This document shows positions 33,895-43,652 of a stretch of 64,000 nt of DNA, piece after piece. Every line of letters starts with the position of its first letter. Position 1 is the stretch's first letter. The stretch is taken from assembly GCA_016946835.1 (NCBI GenBank), contig JACVTC010000034.1, forward strand, positions 248,001 through 312,000, read 5' to 3'. The notes under the pieces are model-generated. The model saw only the letters and a program-made list of their open reading frames with translations. It did no database searches and was not told the DNA's origin. This DNA comes from Neocallimastix lanati (nom. inval.) (lineage: Eukaryota > Neocallimastigomycota > Neocallimastigomycetes > Neocallimastigales > Neocallimastigaceae). The translations under genes and the position numbers were made by a program.

Positions 33895-34838
33895 GAATTA
33901 TTTATAAATATTTCTTTTATTAAAAAAATTTATTAGCAATTTAAGATTTTTAAAATACTGCGCAAGGACTTAAAAGGTGTAAAATGATCAATTAATTATT
34001 TAGATATTATTTTTTAACTGTTTTTAATTTTAATAGTTATATTTTAAATTTAACAATTATATTTTAAATTGTTATCCTTTACATCTTTTAAGTTATTAAT
34101 ACTTATTTTTTTTATATATATATAAAATTCTTATTTATATTTTAAAAAATTATAAAACGTTTAAAACATATGATAAAATATTTTATTTTTTTAAAGCGTT
34201 AATTCTAATGAATATTTATTATTATATAATGTATATTTAATATATATATGTCCATATATATGTATTTTTTTTTTTAAAAATTTAATTTTAAAATTTATTT
34301 ATTTATTATAGTTTTATATATTTATTTTTATTTATTTAGTTTTTTATTTAAATTATATATATTATTTATTTATTTTATTATTAATTTATTTATTTATTAA
34401 AAATTTTGCGAAATGAAACTTTTTATGTAAATTTTCCGAAATGAAACTTTCCGAAATGAAATTTTGCGAAATGCTCCTCCCCCATTTTTATTATTTAATT
34501 TAAACATAAATGAAAGTAAATTAATAATTATACTTTAATATAGGAAAACTTTATTATAGTAAATAATTATAAAAGAGAAAAATATTTAGAAATAGTTTTA
34601 TTTCTTTGTCCAAGAATAAAAAATAGTAGATTAGTGTAATTCTTGAGATCAAAATATGAAATTAAATATTAAATGTTAAGAATAAATGTTAGTTTATAAT
34701 TTTTAATAATGATAAGTAAATGTAATTCTTCTAAATAAATAAAATTTAAATAAAAATTATTTTTATAAAACATAAATTATATCCCCCAAATAAAGAATAA
34801 ACCTTAAAAGAGCCGAACCTGAACTTCGTACTTTATCA
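32268..34838. mobile_element. candidate TIR element enclosing a MULE-type MITE
   Basis: The left end TGATAAAGTACG and the right end CGTACTTTATCA are perfect 12-bp inverted repeats. Looser inverted similarity continues inward (GGTTCAAGTTC against GAACCTGAAC). It has no coding capacity. No target duplication was recognised (left flank AAGCAAA, right flank GATTATC). The MITE at 33130-34483 lies inside. It could instead be two opposed LTR ends. The parts outside the MITE are plain A/T-rich sequence. Confidence 0.45.
33130..34483. mobile_element. MULE-type MITE, 1354 bp, with 9-bp TSD
   Basis: The left end GAGTGTGTGTCATTTCGC and the inverse of the right end, GGGGGAGGAGCATTTCGC, pair as TIRs. Each is followed by three or more reiterations of TTTCATTTCGSAAA. 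The 9-bp direct repeat ATTTTTATT is perfect at 33121-33129 and 34484-34492. The interior is mostly (TATAAAA)n sequence (33297-33800), whose long apparent reading frames are low-complexity artefacts. This is the same superfamily as the MITEs at 721 and 59169. Confidence 0.87.
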
Positions 34839-34943
34839 GATTATCATAATACTATTTGCCATAAAAATTTTTACCATAAATGGAAGGATCACAATAATTT
34901 ATATCACTATTATAGTAATATGGTGATATAAAATGAAATATTC

Positions 34944-34985
34944 TGTTGTAAAATTATCACTTTTATTTATTTATTAATTCTATTA

Positions 34986-35021
<36 letters not shown>

Positions 35022-35199
35022 TTTACATGAAATTTTTTATTTATTTAAATCGTGTTTTCATTCACTTAATTATTTCTTATTAATAAATTTTTATTTATTA
35101 TTAAATTATATATAACTTATAAAATATTATAAAAATAAATTATTATTAAATAATCATATTATATTAAAATATCTGGAATATTAAACTTAATTTCTAACA
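34944..35199 (-). repeat. 3' LTR of the copia element
   Basis: It has TG..CA ends and contains a T run of more than 30. CTCCCTCGTAAG at 35200-35211, read on the minus strand, is the polypurine tract. Confidence 0.92.
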
Positions 35200-35212
35200 C
35201 TCCCTCGTAAGT

Positions 35213-38200
35213 TTAATTTCCTCTTAGTTGCCATAGCATTATTCTTCTAAACTTGTTTAATAAAGGTCCATTAAGATATTTAGTTAGTCCGTCCGCTAAA
35301 TTATTTTCTGATTTGATGTATTCCAATTTAATTTCTTTTTCTCTTACTAATTCTCTGACTTTATGATACCTTAAATTAATATGTCTAGACTTTGGATTAA
35401 TAGTTTCATTTTCACTATTGTATATAGCTGCTTTATTATCTACTTTTATTTTAATTGTACCTGTATTTATATTTAATTCTCTCATAAAGTTTTTAAACCA
35501 CATACATTTAAGCGCACATTCATTTAAACTATAATACTCACTTTCTGCAGTTGATATAGAAACACAGTGCTGTAATTTAGAATACCAACAAATAGGTGTT
35601 TTTCCCATATTAATTATGAATCCAGTTGTCGAACGTTTTGTTTCTTCATCTCCACCTAAATCTGCATCAACATAAACATCCAGATTAATGTTACCTGTAT
35701 AAGAAAGTCCATAATATTTTGTTCCTTTTAGATATCTAAATATTTTTATTACATTTATCCAATCTTCATAAGTTGGATTTCTGTTCTTTCTGGAAGCTTT
35801 ACTAGTGGCAAATAGGATGTCCGGTCTTGTACCCATAGCAAGGTAGAGTAGACTGCCAACAGCTTGCATATACTTCTTCGGATCAAAGCTTCTTTTTCTT
35901 AATTCTTCATCTTGAATATATGTTAAACTAGATATTTGATTATATTCTTCAATTTTAAATTTTTCCAAAATTTTATTTAAATATTGTAATTGATGCATGA
36001 TATATCCATATTTCGTTTTAATAAATTTTATGCCTATTATGAAATCTACAGGTCCAATATCACTTAAGTCAAAAATATTTTTAATTTCGGATTTAACATA
36101 ATTTATTTCATTCTTCTTTCCTGAAATAATTATATCATCAACATAAATTGCTAATATACATGAAATATTGCCTTTGTTATCCCTTTTACAATATACGCAT
36201 GGTTCACTTTTTGTTCTTGTAAAACCCAATTTTAATAACGTTTCATTTATCTTGTTATTCCACATTCTTCCAGCTTGCTTCAACCCATATATTGCTTTAT
36301 TTAACTTCCAAAAACCAGGATTTTCGAAACCTTCAGGAGTTTCCATGTATAATTCTTCTTCTACTTCTGCATTCAAGTATGCAGCTTTGATATCCAGTTG
36401 ATACATATCGAAATTATAATATGCAGATAAATTAGTAATTATCCTGAGGGAGTCCTGTTTCAGAGTTGGAGAAAAAGTTTCCTCATAGTCCACACCGTAA
36501 ATTTGTGAAAATCCTCGAGCTACCAGTCTTGCTTTGTATTTGATAATATTACCTTTATCATCCCTTTTATAACTGAATACCCACTTGCTTGATATAAGAT
36601 TTTTATTGTTTGGAATGCTTTTTACAACTGAATATACCTTTTTAATTTTCATATTGTTTAATTCATTTTCTACAGCCTCAAGCCATTTTTTTTCATCCGG
36701 TCTTCCAAAAATATCATTAAAATTTAGTGGTGGGTCTAATTCTTGATCTTCGTTAAATTTACTTAAATTTAAATTATTTGGAATTCTGAATTTTTTATAT
36801 AACTTTTCGGTTTCATCTATAAATTTTCTTTTTGTTAAATTATTATTTTCGTCCATATTTCCATTATTGTTATTTTGAATATTATTACTAGTATTTGGAA
36901 TATTATTTATACCGTTATCTTTATTATTGTCTATAAAATAATCCACATTTTCATTAACATTTTCATTAATATTATTAAATTCATCTTGTTGAGATTTATT
37001 ATTATTATTATAATTGTTATTTTGTAATGTTGTTTCCTCTTGATTAAAATTCTTGTTATGTACATTTTCGTATTCACTATTATTATTTTTATTTTCATTT
37101 TGATTAACTGTATTATTTGTATTATTACTGTCCTTTGAATTATCCATATTATAATTGTTGTTTGACATATTTAAATTGTTGTTATTATTATAATAATTAT
37201 CAACCTGAAAATCTTCATTATAAATATCATCTCCCTCGATTTCATAATAGGGAGTAAAATTTAAAAGTTCAGGAGGAGAAGAAGGAGCTGAACAATTTCC
37301 AGGAATATCTTCAAAGAAAACAACCGAACGAGAGAGAATCACCTTATTATTAGTGATATCATAAATTCTATAAGCTGATGGATTAGTATCATATCCAATA
37401 AAAATACCAGGAAGGGCAGAATTGAAAAGCTTTATTCGAAATTGTTTGGGTACATAAAAGAATACCCTACATCCAAAAACACGAAATTTAGAAAAGTCAA
37501 CCTTATTATCATAAAGTAACTCATAAGGAGTAGAATTTCCAATACCTCTGTGGGGAATACGATTGTAAATGAAATTAACAGTAGAGACGGCGTCCTCCCA
37601 AAAAACATGGTTTAATTTACCTTCTTCAAGAATGGCACGAGCATTTGGGATAAGAGTGCCATGTAGTCTTTCTATCCGACCATTTTGTTGAGGTGAATAT
37701 GGTATTGAGAATTCATGCACAATACCGTTATTAGTACAAAAATCTTCAAAAAACTTGTTTGTAAACTCAGTTCCATTATCCGTACGAAGAAATTTAATGT
37801 TTCTTCCAAAAATATTTTTAATCATATTATACCATGAGATAAATTTTTGAAAAACCTCAGCCTTAGACTTAAAGAATAAGATCCAACCAAAGCGGGAATA
37901 ATCATCCAAAATAGAAAGGAAGTATTTGTTTCCATAGAGGGATTCATCAGTAATTGAGACTGTATCCATATGAACCAACTCAAATGGTTCTTTGGCCCTA
38001 TTGTCATTTTGCTGGAAGGGGAAATTTTTTAATTTTGTTTTGGCACATATTTGGCACTGCTGCTTAGTATTAATTTTTGTTAAAATATGTCGAAGATTAT
38101 TTATGTTGAAGTGCCCAAGTCGTTTGTGCCATAGAAATAAACTTTCACTGTCTGAATCTGCAATGTAATTGCATATACCATTGTTGATTGGAAATGTGAA

Positions 38201-38872
38201 CTTCTTTTTTGATGTCCAAATGGTATATGTTTTTGTATTATTTGAACATGCTGTAAATAATTTATTATTATTTTTATTGTATATTGATACTTTATTGATA
38301 TTGTTATCTTTGAAAAATACCGTTTTAAAGTGACTATCAGTCAAACAATCTACTGACATCAAATTTCTTTTGAATTCTGGAATAAATAAAATATTTTTTA
38401 ATGAAATTTTATTGTCATTTATGTATCCATTAAATTCTCCTATGTATTTTGATTTTACATAATCTCCATTAGCAAAAAATATTTTCTTATTGAAGGCTTT
38501 CTTATTATCTAAAAGATCTACGTTTCCGGTCATGTGGTAAGTTGTACCGGAGTCTAATATCCATGGAATTATTTTTTGAATTGAATTATTATTTTTATTT
38601 GACATCTCTTTGTTTTGTGTATCGTCTTTTATGTAATAACTTTTATTTTTAAATGGTAATGCTGAAGTGTTGTGGTTGGATTCCGCATATGATTGATTGT
38701 AATCCTCAAAGAAATAGTTCATATGCGTATCCTCATTTTGTTTATTTTTTTCAATTTCTGTGTTTAGTGATATGCCTCCCTTTATTTGTTTCTTTACTGT
38801 TGTATCTCTTATAATTATTTTTTCCATTTCTTTTGAATTTACATTCGGAGGCGAAGTGTCCCTTTTTTCCAC
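35213..38872 (-). CDS. pol: Pol polyprotein of the copia element (PR-IN-RT-RH)
   Basis: The frame is 1219 residues. The protease has ILDSGTTYHMTG (D107). The GAG-pre-integrase finger has H249, H254, C273, C276. The integrase core is D303, D365, E401 with 35 residues between the last two. An Asn-rich spacer covers about 556-680. RT has the first catalytic Asp in QLDIKAAYLN (D827) and YVDD at 910-913. RNase H has VDADLGGDEE (about D1069) and ends LADGLTKYLNG. The product matures particles, copies the RNA and integrates the cDNA. The frame overlaps gag by 122 bases in the +1 register, so expression by +1 frameshifting (Ty1-like) is likely. The apparent start is not a conserved ATG and is probably not used. 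Confidence 0.94.
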   Translation of the reverse strand: MEKRDTSPPNVNSKEMEKIIIRDTTVKKQIKGGISLNTEIEKNKQNEDTHMNYFFEDYNQSYAESNHNTSALPFKNKSYYIKDDTQNKEMSNKNNNSIQKIIPWILDSGTTYHMTGNVDLLDNKKAFNKKIFFANGDYVKSKYIGEFNGYINDNKISLKNILFIPEFKRNLMSVDCLTDSHFKTVFFKDNNINKVSIYNKNNNKLFTACSNNTKTYTIWTSKKKFTFPINNGICNYIADSDSESLFLWHKRLGHFNINNLRHILTKINTKQQCQICAKTKLKNFPFQQNDNRAKEPFELVHMDTVSITDESLYGNKYFLSILDDYSRFGWILFFKSKAEVFQKFISWYNMIKNIFGRNIKFLRTDNGTEFTNKFFEDFCTNNGIVHEFSIPYSPQQNGRIERLHGTLIPNARAILEEGKLNHVFWEDAVSTVNFIYNRIPHRGIGNSTPYELLYDNKVDFSKFRVFGCRVFFYVPKQFRIKLFNSALPGIFIGYDTNPSAYRIYDITNNKVILSRSVVFFEDIPGNCSAPSSPPELLNFTPYYEIEGDDIYNEDFQVDNYYNNNNNLNMSNNNYNMDNSKDSNNTNNTVNQNENKNNNSEYENVHNKNFNQEETTLQNNNYNNNNKSQQDEFNNINENVNENVDYFIDNNKDNGINNIPNTSNNIQNNNNGNMDENNNLTKRKFIDETEKLYKKFRIPNNLNLSKFNEDQELDPPLNFNDIFGRPDEKKWLEAVENELNNMKIKKVYSVVKSIPNNKNLISSKWVFSYKRDDKGNIIKYKARLVARGFSQIYGVDYEETFSPTLKQDSLRIITNLSAYYNFDMYQLDIKAAYLNAEVEEELYMETPEGFENPGFWKLNKAIYGLKQAGRMWNNKINETLLKLGFTRTKSEPCVYCKRDNKGNISCILAIYVDDIIISGKKNEINYVKSEIKNIFDLSDIGPVDFIIGIKFIKTKYGYIMHQLQYLNKILEKFKIEEYNQISSLTYIQDEELRKRSFDPKKYMQAVGSLLYLAMGTRPDILFATSKASRKNRNPTYEDWINVIKIFRYLKGTKYYGLSYTGNINLDVYVDADLGGDEETKRSTTGFIINMGKTPICWYSKLQHCVSISTAESEYYSLNECALKCMWFKNFMRELNINTGTIKIKVDNKAAIYNSENETINPKSRHINLRYHKVRELVREKEIKLEYIKSENNLADGLTKYLNGPLLNKFRRIMLWQLRGN

Positions 38873-39767
38873 AATTCCAGCATTCTACTGTACTTTTATT
38901 ATACTTTTCGGATTTTCTTTGATAGTCTTTATTTTTAAAACCTTTTCTTTGATATCTATATTTACTATGCGAGAATGAGTTATTAAAATTTGATTCAACA
39001 TACTCGTTATTATTATCCATATTCTCACCCTGTTGATTATTATTATTTCCAAGTATACCATTATTTCCAATAGCTATAGACTCATTACTTTGATTTCCGG
39101 CTTCATTTTTCTTTCTTCTTTCAGAGAATTTTATAAGTCTTTGGTTTGTTTTGATAAGTAAGCTGGCAAAATCCTCAAACGAACCTTTAAAAATAATAGC
39201 ATTAGACCTTAATGCTAAATCGTCAGGAATACTGTTGTAGAGATAGTCAATCTTCTCTTGCTCAGTTAATTGACATCTCAATGTGCTTAACTCTCTGAAT
39301 TTTGCTTTCATGTTCGAAATGAAAATGGATAGAGAGATATTATTATCAGGAATGTACTTTTCTTTTTCAAGAGAGTTTTTGATTTCTTCTACTAAATCAT
39401 TGTCATCATTCATGTTCATACTTTTAATTAATTCATAAATTTCGAATGCGGTTAAAGTTATAAAATCAAATTTCTCAGCCAGTTCATTTGGAATGCTGTT
39501 TAAAAGATATTCCTTAACAAGTGCATCTGACTGGACCATTTCGTCAGTTACACTCTCATCATAGTACATATCATTCGTTCCATCTACTAATGTTAGCTTT
39601 CTTATTTGTTCTTTGCTAAGTTTTCCTTCGGGAATTTTTTTAATGACCTCATTCATTATAAAATTTTGCAATCTTTTTCCCTTAAGCAAAAGGTAGAACT
39701 CCTGTTTCCACAACCTAAAGTTTGTGTTATTTAGAATATCCTTTGTAGCGTTTTTTTCGACGTTCAT
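38751..39767 (-). CDS. gag: Gag polyprotein of the copia element
   Basis: It has 338 residues. A copia-type gag start (FRLWKQEFYLLLKGKRL) is followed by a helical UBN2-like region to about residue 215, an Asn/Gln-rich linker, and a zinc knuckle CWNCGKKGHFASEC (C296, C299, H304, C309). The protein would form the particle and bind RNA. The ATG at 39767 starts MNVEKNATKDIL, which aligns with the start of the broken relative at 42249. Pol overlaps the last 40 codons in the +1 frame. Confidence 0.92.
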   Translation of the reverse strand: MNVEKNATKDILNNTNFRLWKQEFYLLLKGKRLQNFIMNEVIKKIPEGKLSKEQIRKLTLVDGTNDMYYDESVTDEMVQSDALVKEYLLNSIPNELAEKFDFITLTAFEIYELIKSMNMNDDNDLVEEIKNSLEKEKYIPDNNISLSIFISNMKAKFRELSTLRCQLTEQEKIDYLYNSIPDDLALRSNAIIFKGSFEDFASLLIKTNQRLIKFSERRKKNEAGNQSNESIAIGNNGILGNNNNQQGENMDNNNEYVESNFNNSFSHSKYRYQRKGFKNKDYQRKSEKYNKSTVECWNCGKKGHFASECKFKRNGKNNYKRYNSKETNKGRHITKHRN

Positions 39768-39953
39768 TCTTAGTCTTCCCTTCCTTTAAAATTTTAATTT
39801 TAATTTCTATCAATTATTATTCTCTTTATTTTTTATAATATTACTTTACTTTTAAATTATTTAATAAATATAATAAACTTTATAGTTTTATTTTATTTTG
39901 ACACTTCATTTAATTAATTATTCCTTTACAATATTATCATATACTTAAGAGCA

Positions 39954-39969
39954 CTTGAGACTCTTAATC
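39954..39969 (-). promoter_or_regulatory. primer-binding site, tRNA-Lys(CUU) anticodon arm
   Basis: The plus strand next to the 5' LTR reads CTTGAGACTCTTAATC. That looks like the 5' half of an anticodon arm, with a canonical loop CTCTTAA (U33, anticodon CUU, A37). Copia-type elements are known to prime with half-tRNAs cut in the anticodon loop. The same 16 bases adjoin the LTR at 42381-42396. Confidence 0.7.
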
Positions 39970-40011
39970 TGTTGTAAAATTATCACTTTTATTTATTTAT
40001 TAATTCTATTA

Positions 40012-40043
<32 letters not shown>

Positions 40044-40226
40044 GTTTGTTTACATGAAATATTTTATTTATTTAAATCGTGTTTTCATTCACTTAATTAT
40101 TTCTTATTAATAAATTTTTATTTATTATTAAATTATATATAACTTATAAAATATTATAAAAATAAATTATTATTAAATAATCATATTATATTAAAATATC
40201 TGGAATATTAAACTTAATTTCTAACA
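39970..40226 (-). repeat. 5' LTR of the copia element
   Basis: It has TG..CA ends and is the same sequence as 34944-35199 apart from poly-T length and one or two bases. Confidence 0.92.
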
Positions 40227-40798
40227 TATTCAAACCTTAATTAATATAAAATTATTTTTTATTATTCATACATAAATTAATGTCATAAATCAAATTTAAA
40301 TCTAATGATTTTACAACAATTTCAATATGTGGCTTGATTTCTATATATTATTTATATTTATAATTAATAATAAATTTTATAGCATAAATCAATGTTTTAA
40401 TTATATTCTTATTATTTTATATTTATATTTATATAGTTTTTAAATATTTCCTTAAATAATAATTATTAATAGTTTATTCTAATCACAAGAACAATTAATT
40501 AAATAGTTAATTATAACTAAATAACATAAAAATAAAGTATTTCTCTGTATTAAGAGTAGTGTCGAGTCGTTGTTGTGTAAAAGTTAAGATTAAAAGTTAT
40601 AAGAAAGTTGTTAAATAGTCTTTTTAAATATATATAGTTTCTATATAAAAATTAAATAAATAAATAAATAATAAATTAATAAATTTAATAAATAAATCCC
40701 AACAAAAGTACATCAAACTTTTGAGTTGTATATCAATGGTAAATTATTTAAATTATTTATATTATTATTTTCATTTATAAAATTATTTATATTATTAT
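40227..40798. other. A/T-rich segment with LTR-like words, origin unclear
   Basis: It lies between the whole copia element and the protease part of the broken copia element. AGTAGTGTCGAGTCGTTG with TTGTGTAAAAG (about 40555) resembles TAGTGTCGAGAACC with TTGTGTAAAA at 15572, which lies near a probable LTR end. No boundaries or coding sequence could be set. Confidence 0.4.
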
Positions 40799-41240
40799 TC
40801 ATGTTACAGGTACATATAAAACATTTTTTAAATTTATTTTATTATCATTAATGTACCCTTTATATGTTTCTATAAATTTCGATTTTATATTTTCTCCATT
40901 TTCAAAGTATATTCTTTTATTGAACTTTGTTATATCGGATAGACATTCTAAATCTCCGGTCATATGAAAAGTAGTACCAGAATCAACTGTCCACGTGTTT
41001 AACTTATTTTTATCATTTTTATTATTTTTCTTATCTTCTGATGAATTACTGCACATGTAATATTTTAATTTTTGCATTGGCTAAAGGTTTTTTGAATATT
41101 TGCAAAAATTATTATTTGATTCAAAATTATATGAATCATTATTATAATCTTTGAAGAAATAGTCTTAGTGTTTATCAATATAATTTTTATTTATATTATT
41201 AACTTCTGCATTTTTATATTGTATCCTATTTACACGGTGC
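40799..41240 (-). pseudogene. copia protease fossil
   Basis: The minus strand shows WTVDSGTTFHMTGD, the copia protease motif, continuing through SKFIETYKGYINDNK to NVLYVP, where the copia alignment is interrupted by the nested material. It aligns with residues 70-165 of the whole pol at 38872. It is broken. Confidence 0.8.
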
Positions 41241-41259
41241 CTCCCCTTTTGTAGTTATT

Positions 41260-42249
41260 ATGCCTTTGTTGATTTTTATTTCGTTTATTATTATTATAAT
41301 AATTATCATTTGATTTACATTCATCAGAAAAATGATCAAACCTTCCACAATTCAAGCATTTAATATTATTTTTATTTGATTTATTTTGTTGATTATTATT
41401 ATTATTATAATTTCTTGATTTAATATTACCATTATAGATATTTCTTTTTTGGTTTTGACTGTAATTATTACCTTTTGAATTTTATTATAATTATTACACG
41501 TTATGCTATTACTATTTTGATTACTACGAATATAATTAGAATTAATTTTTGTTTCAACATTTAGAGTAGATGCTCTCTCTTCTTTTTTGATAATAATTTC
41601 TTGAATGCTTTTTAATTGTTGAGAAACTTTAATTAAACGTGTAGTTGTTTCTTCCCAATTAGGTTCACAACATAAAATATTTGACTTTATAGCTAAATCA
41701 TCTGGAATAATACTATATAAATAATTAAATTTATCTTGATATTCTAATTTCTTTTTAAGATTTTCTAATGTCTTGAATTTTAAATTCATATCAGATATGA
41801 ATATAGATAAAGCGCCGTCGTTATCTGGATCATATTTTAATTTTATTAATTCTTCTTTAATTTCTTCTATTCTCTCACTTCTACTACGTTGATTTAACGT
41901 GGCAATTAATTTGAATATTTCATACACTGTTGATGACATAAAATCTATTTTGATTGATAAATCATTAGAAATACTATTCATAAAGTATTTCTTAGATGTA
42001 GCATCATCAACAATAGATTTTTCGGAAGTACCTTCACTGTAATAAAAATCTGTTGTTCCATCAACTAAAGTTAATGTTTTCTATTTTTCTTCACTAACTT
42101 TATCACTTGGAACCTTTTTAATTACTTCCCTAAGAACATGCTGTTCTAATTTCTTTTCTTTTAAAAGTAAATATAATTGTTGCTTCCATAATCTATAGTT
42201 GGAACTATCTAAAATATCTTTAGTTCCATTTTCCTCCTTATTACTCATT
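41260..42249 (-). pseudogene. copia gag fossil
   Basis: The start at 42249 (MSNKEENGTKDILD) and the following YRLWKQQLYLLLKEK align with the whole Gag at 39767. The UBN2-like middle and a zinc knuckle (CLNCGRFDHFSDEC, about 41360-41320) are visible. It is broken. Confidence 0.8.
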
Positions 42250-42380
42250 TTATATATTTAATTTTATTATTAAAATTTTTTTTACTTTAAAACACACACT
42301 ATTTGGAATTTTAAAACACGCACTTTTAAAATTTAAAAACACACATTATATATATAAATTCACTATTATTAACGTAGAGT

Positions 42381-42396
42381 CTTGAGACTCTTAATC
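42381..42396 (-). promoter_or_regulatory. primer-binding site, tRNA-Lys(CUU) anticodon arm
   Basis: It is identical over 16 bases to 39954-39969 and in the same place next to the LTR, although the LTRs themselves differ. Conservation between two copia copies supports a functional primer site. Confidence 0.68.
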
Positions 42397-42662
42397 TGTT
42401 ATGAAATTACACTTTATTAAATTTATTAAGAAGTTTTTTTTTCTTTTCGTATATTAAAATATTACATTGTTAATTATTTATAGAGTACATTTTATAATAA
42501 TTTTACATATATATGTGTGGTATATATCATCTGATAAAATACGCCACTAATACTTATACATATATTTTATATTTATGATTTCATACTTTTTTATTATTAA
42601 CTATATACATTTATTAATTATATATTAATTTCATATTAATAATATTAAACTTATTTCTAACA
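42397..42662 (-). repeat. 5' LTR of the broken copia element
   Basis: It starts TGTTATGAAATT and ends TTTCTAACA, and it matches 30610-30876. It is inserted into an older gypsy-type LTR, whose end remains at 42688-42751. Confidence 0.85.
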
Positions 42663-42687
42663 TAATAAATAATAAGGTATAAAAAAC

Positions 42688-42751
42688 TTTTGATAGGCAA
42701 TTACCACTTTTAGAATAATTTCTAAATTAAGGTAATTGTTACTTTTTATCA
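42688..42751 (+). mobile_element. LTR 3'-end remnant, gypsy type
   Basis: CACTTTT, ATTAAGGTAATT and a final TTTATCA align in order with the last 60 bp of the LTRs at 7953 and 14330. The rest of the LTR is missing, because the copia element occupies its left side. It ends 15 bp before a tRNA-like sequence. Confidence 0.6.
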
Positions 42752-42766
42752 CACAAATTATATCTT

Positions 42767-42840
42767 GGTTATCGTTAATCAATGGTGCCTACCTTGCCTT
42801 ACATACTAAATGTCACTGGTTTGAATCTTATTGATTACCT
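42767..42840 (+). pseudogene. tRNA-Val(UAC)-like relic
   Basis: It is 74 bases long. The acceptor ends GGTTATC and GATTACC pair at six of seven positions. A CCAATGGTG A-box-like word and GGTTTGAATC (B box) are spaced as in a tRNA, and the anticodon position holds C-T-TAC-A-T with U33. The D, anticodon and T stems pair poorly, so it is probably a decayed tRNA gene. A gypsy-type LTR end lies 15 bp upstream and a TRIM begins two bases downstream. Confidence 0.5.
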
Positions 42841-42842
42841 TT

Positions 42843-43208
42843 TGGAATAAAATATTTATTTAGCTATTAATTCTTTCATTCATTTATTTAATAGTAATAT
42901 TTATTTAAATAATTATCATATATTCATATAATTCTAAACCAATCATGTATTTTAATTATAAACTTTTTGAATATAAAAATCATGTGTTATTATTTTATTT
43001 TGACTCTTTGAGTCGATATTAACAAAATAACATATCTTAATATTAATATTAAATAAAAAATAATATAAAACCATAATTATGAAATATTAAATAATAAAAT
43101 TATTTAGTGTAATAATAAATAATAAATTCTCACATTTAGTAGTTTGTTTATCAGTGAACACATCTACAATGACCTAGTGAGATAAAATAAATCATTAAAA
43201 TAGTTACA
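42843..43208. repeat. left LTR of the TRIM
   Basis: It starts TGGAATAAAATATTT and ends ATAGTTACA. It contains AACACATCTACAA (43157-43169), which is complementary to 43245-43257. Confidence 0.85.
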
Positions 43209-43652
43209 ATATCGACTCCCGTTGAAAATACACTCGCTACCTTGTTGTAGATGTGTTAATCCACTCCAACGTACCACTAACCTTTCATTATTATTATATT
43301 TATATTCAAAAGTTTTAATAATATTTTATATAAATTTACTCTTGCTATGAACTCTATTACTTCTTTTATTTTCTGAATCCTGATTGGTGATCTCTGATAA
43401 AAATAATTATGGTTTTTAAAAGTTTGTGAAATTATCTATCTGAACAAACATCCATCTATCAAGCTTTGTATCTGTGTTATCCGTTCATTAAGTGGAACCC
43501 TGATTTTCGTCAAACCAAGTGTGCATCCATCAAGAGGAGCAAGCTACCAGCTATCTGAAATACTTTAACTTAAAATAACGTTCCAAAATGTCGAATAAAC
43601 TCACTACCGGTACAGGCTACAGCTGATGCGCAACTCACCCTAATCTAATCCA
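43209..43652. other. TRIM internal region
   Basis: No open frame. The two ends are the most GC-rich parts (ATCGACTCCCG and GATGCGCAACTCACCC). TTGTAGATGTGTT and AATATCGACTC each have a perfect complement in the left LTR, so an RNA of the element could fold across the LTR boundary. Confidence 0.65.

Larger units (their letters stand above)
34944..40226 (-). mobile_element. Ty1/copia LTR retrotransposon, looks whole
   Basis: It has two LTRs of 256-257 bp (34944-35199 and 39970-40226) that differ mainly in poly-T length, and a perfect 5-bp target copy TATTC (34939-34943 and 40227-40231). It also has a primer site at 39954-39969, gag and pol. Domain order is protease, integrase, RT, RNase H, which is copia order. 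Near-identical LTRs imply a recent insertion. No coding break was seen. Confidence 0.94.
30610..42662 (-). mobile_element. Ty1/copia element, broken, with nested insertions
   Basis: It has matching 266-267-bp LTRs at 30610-30876 and 42397-42662, a primer site at 42381-42396, gag (about 42249-41260), the protease start (41077-40799) and the last part of pol (32267-30898). Between these lie a TIR-bearing insert (32268-34838) and a whole copia element (34944-40226). Much of integrase and RT is absent, and several breaks are visible. It is older than the copia element it encloses. Confidence 0.85.
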
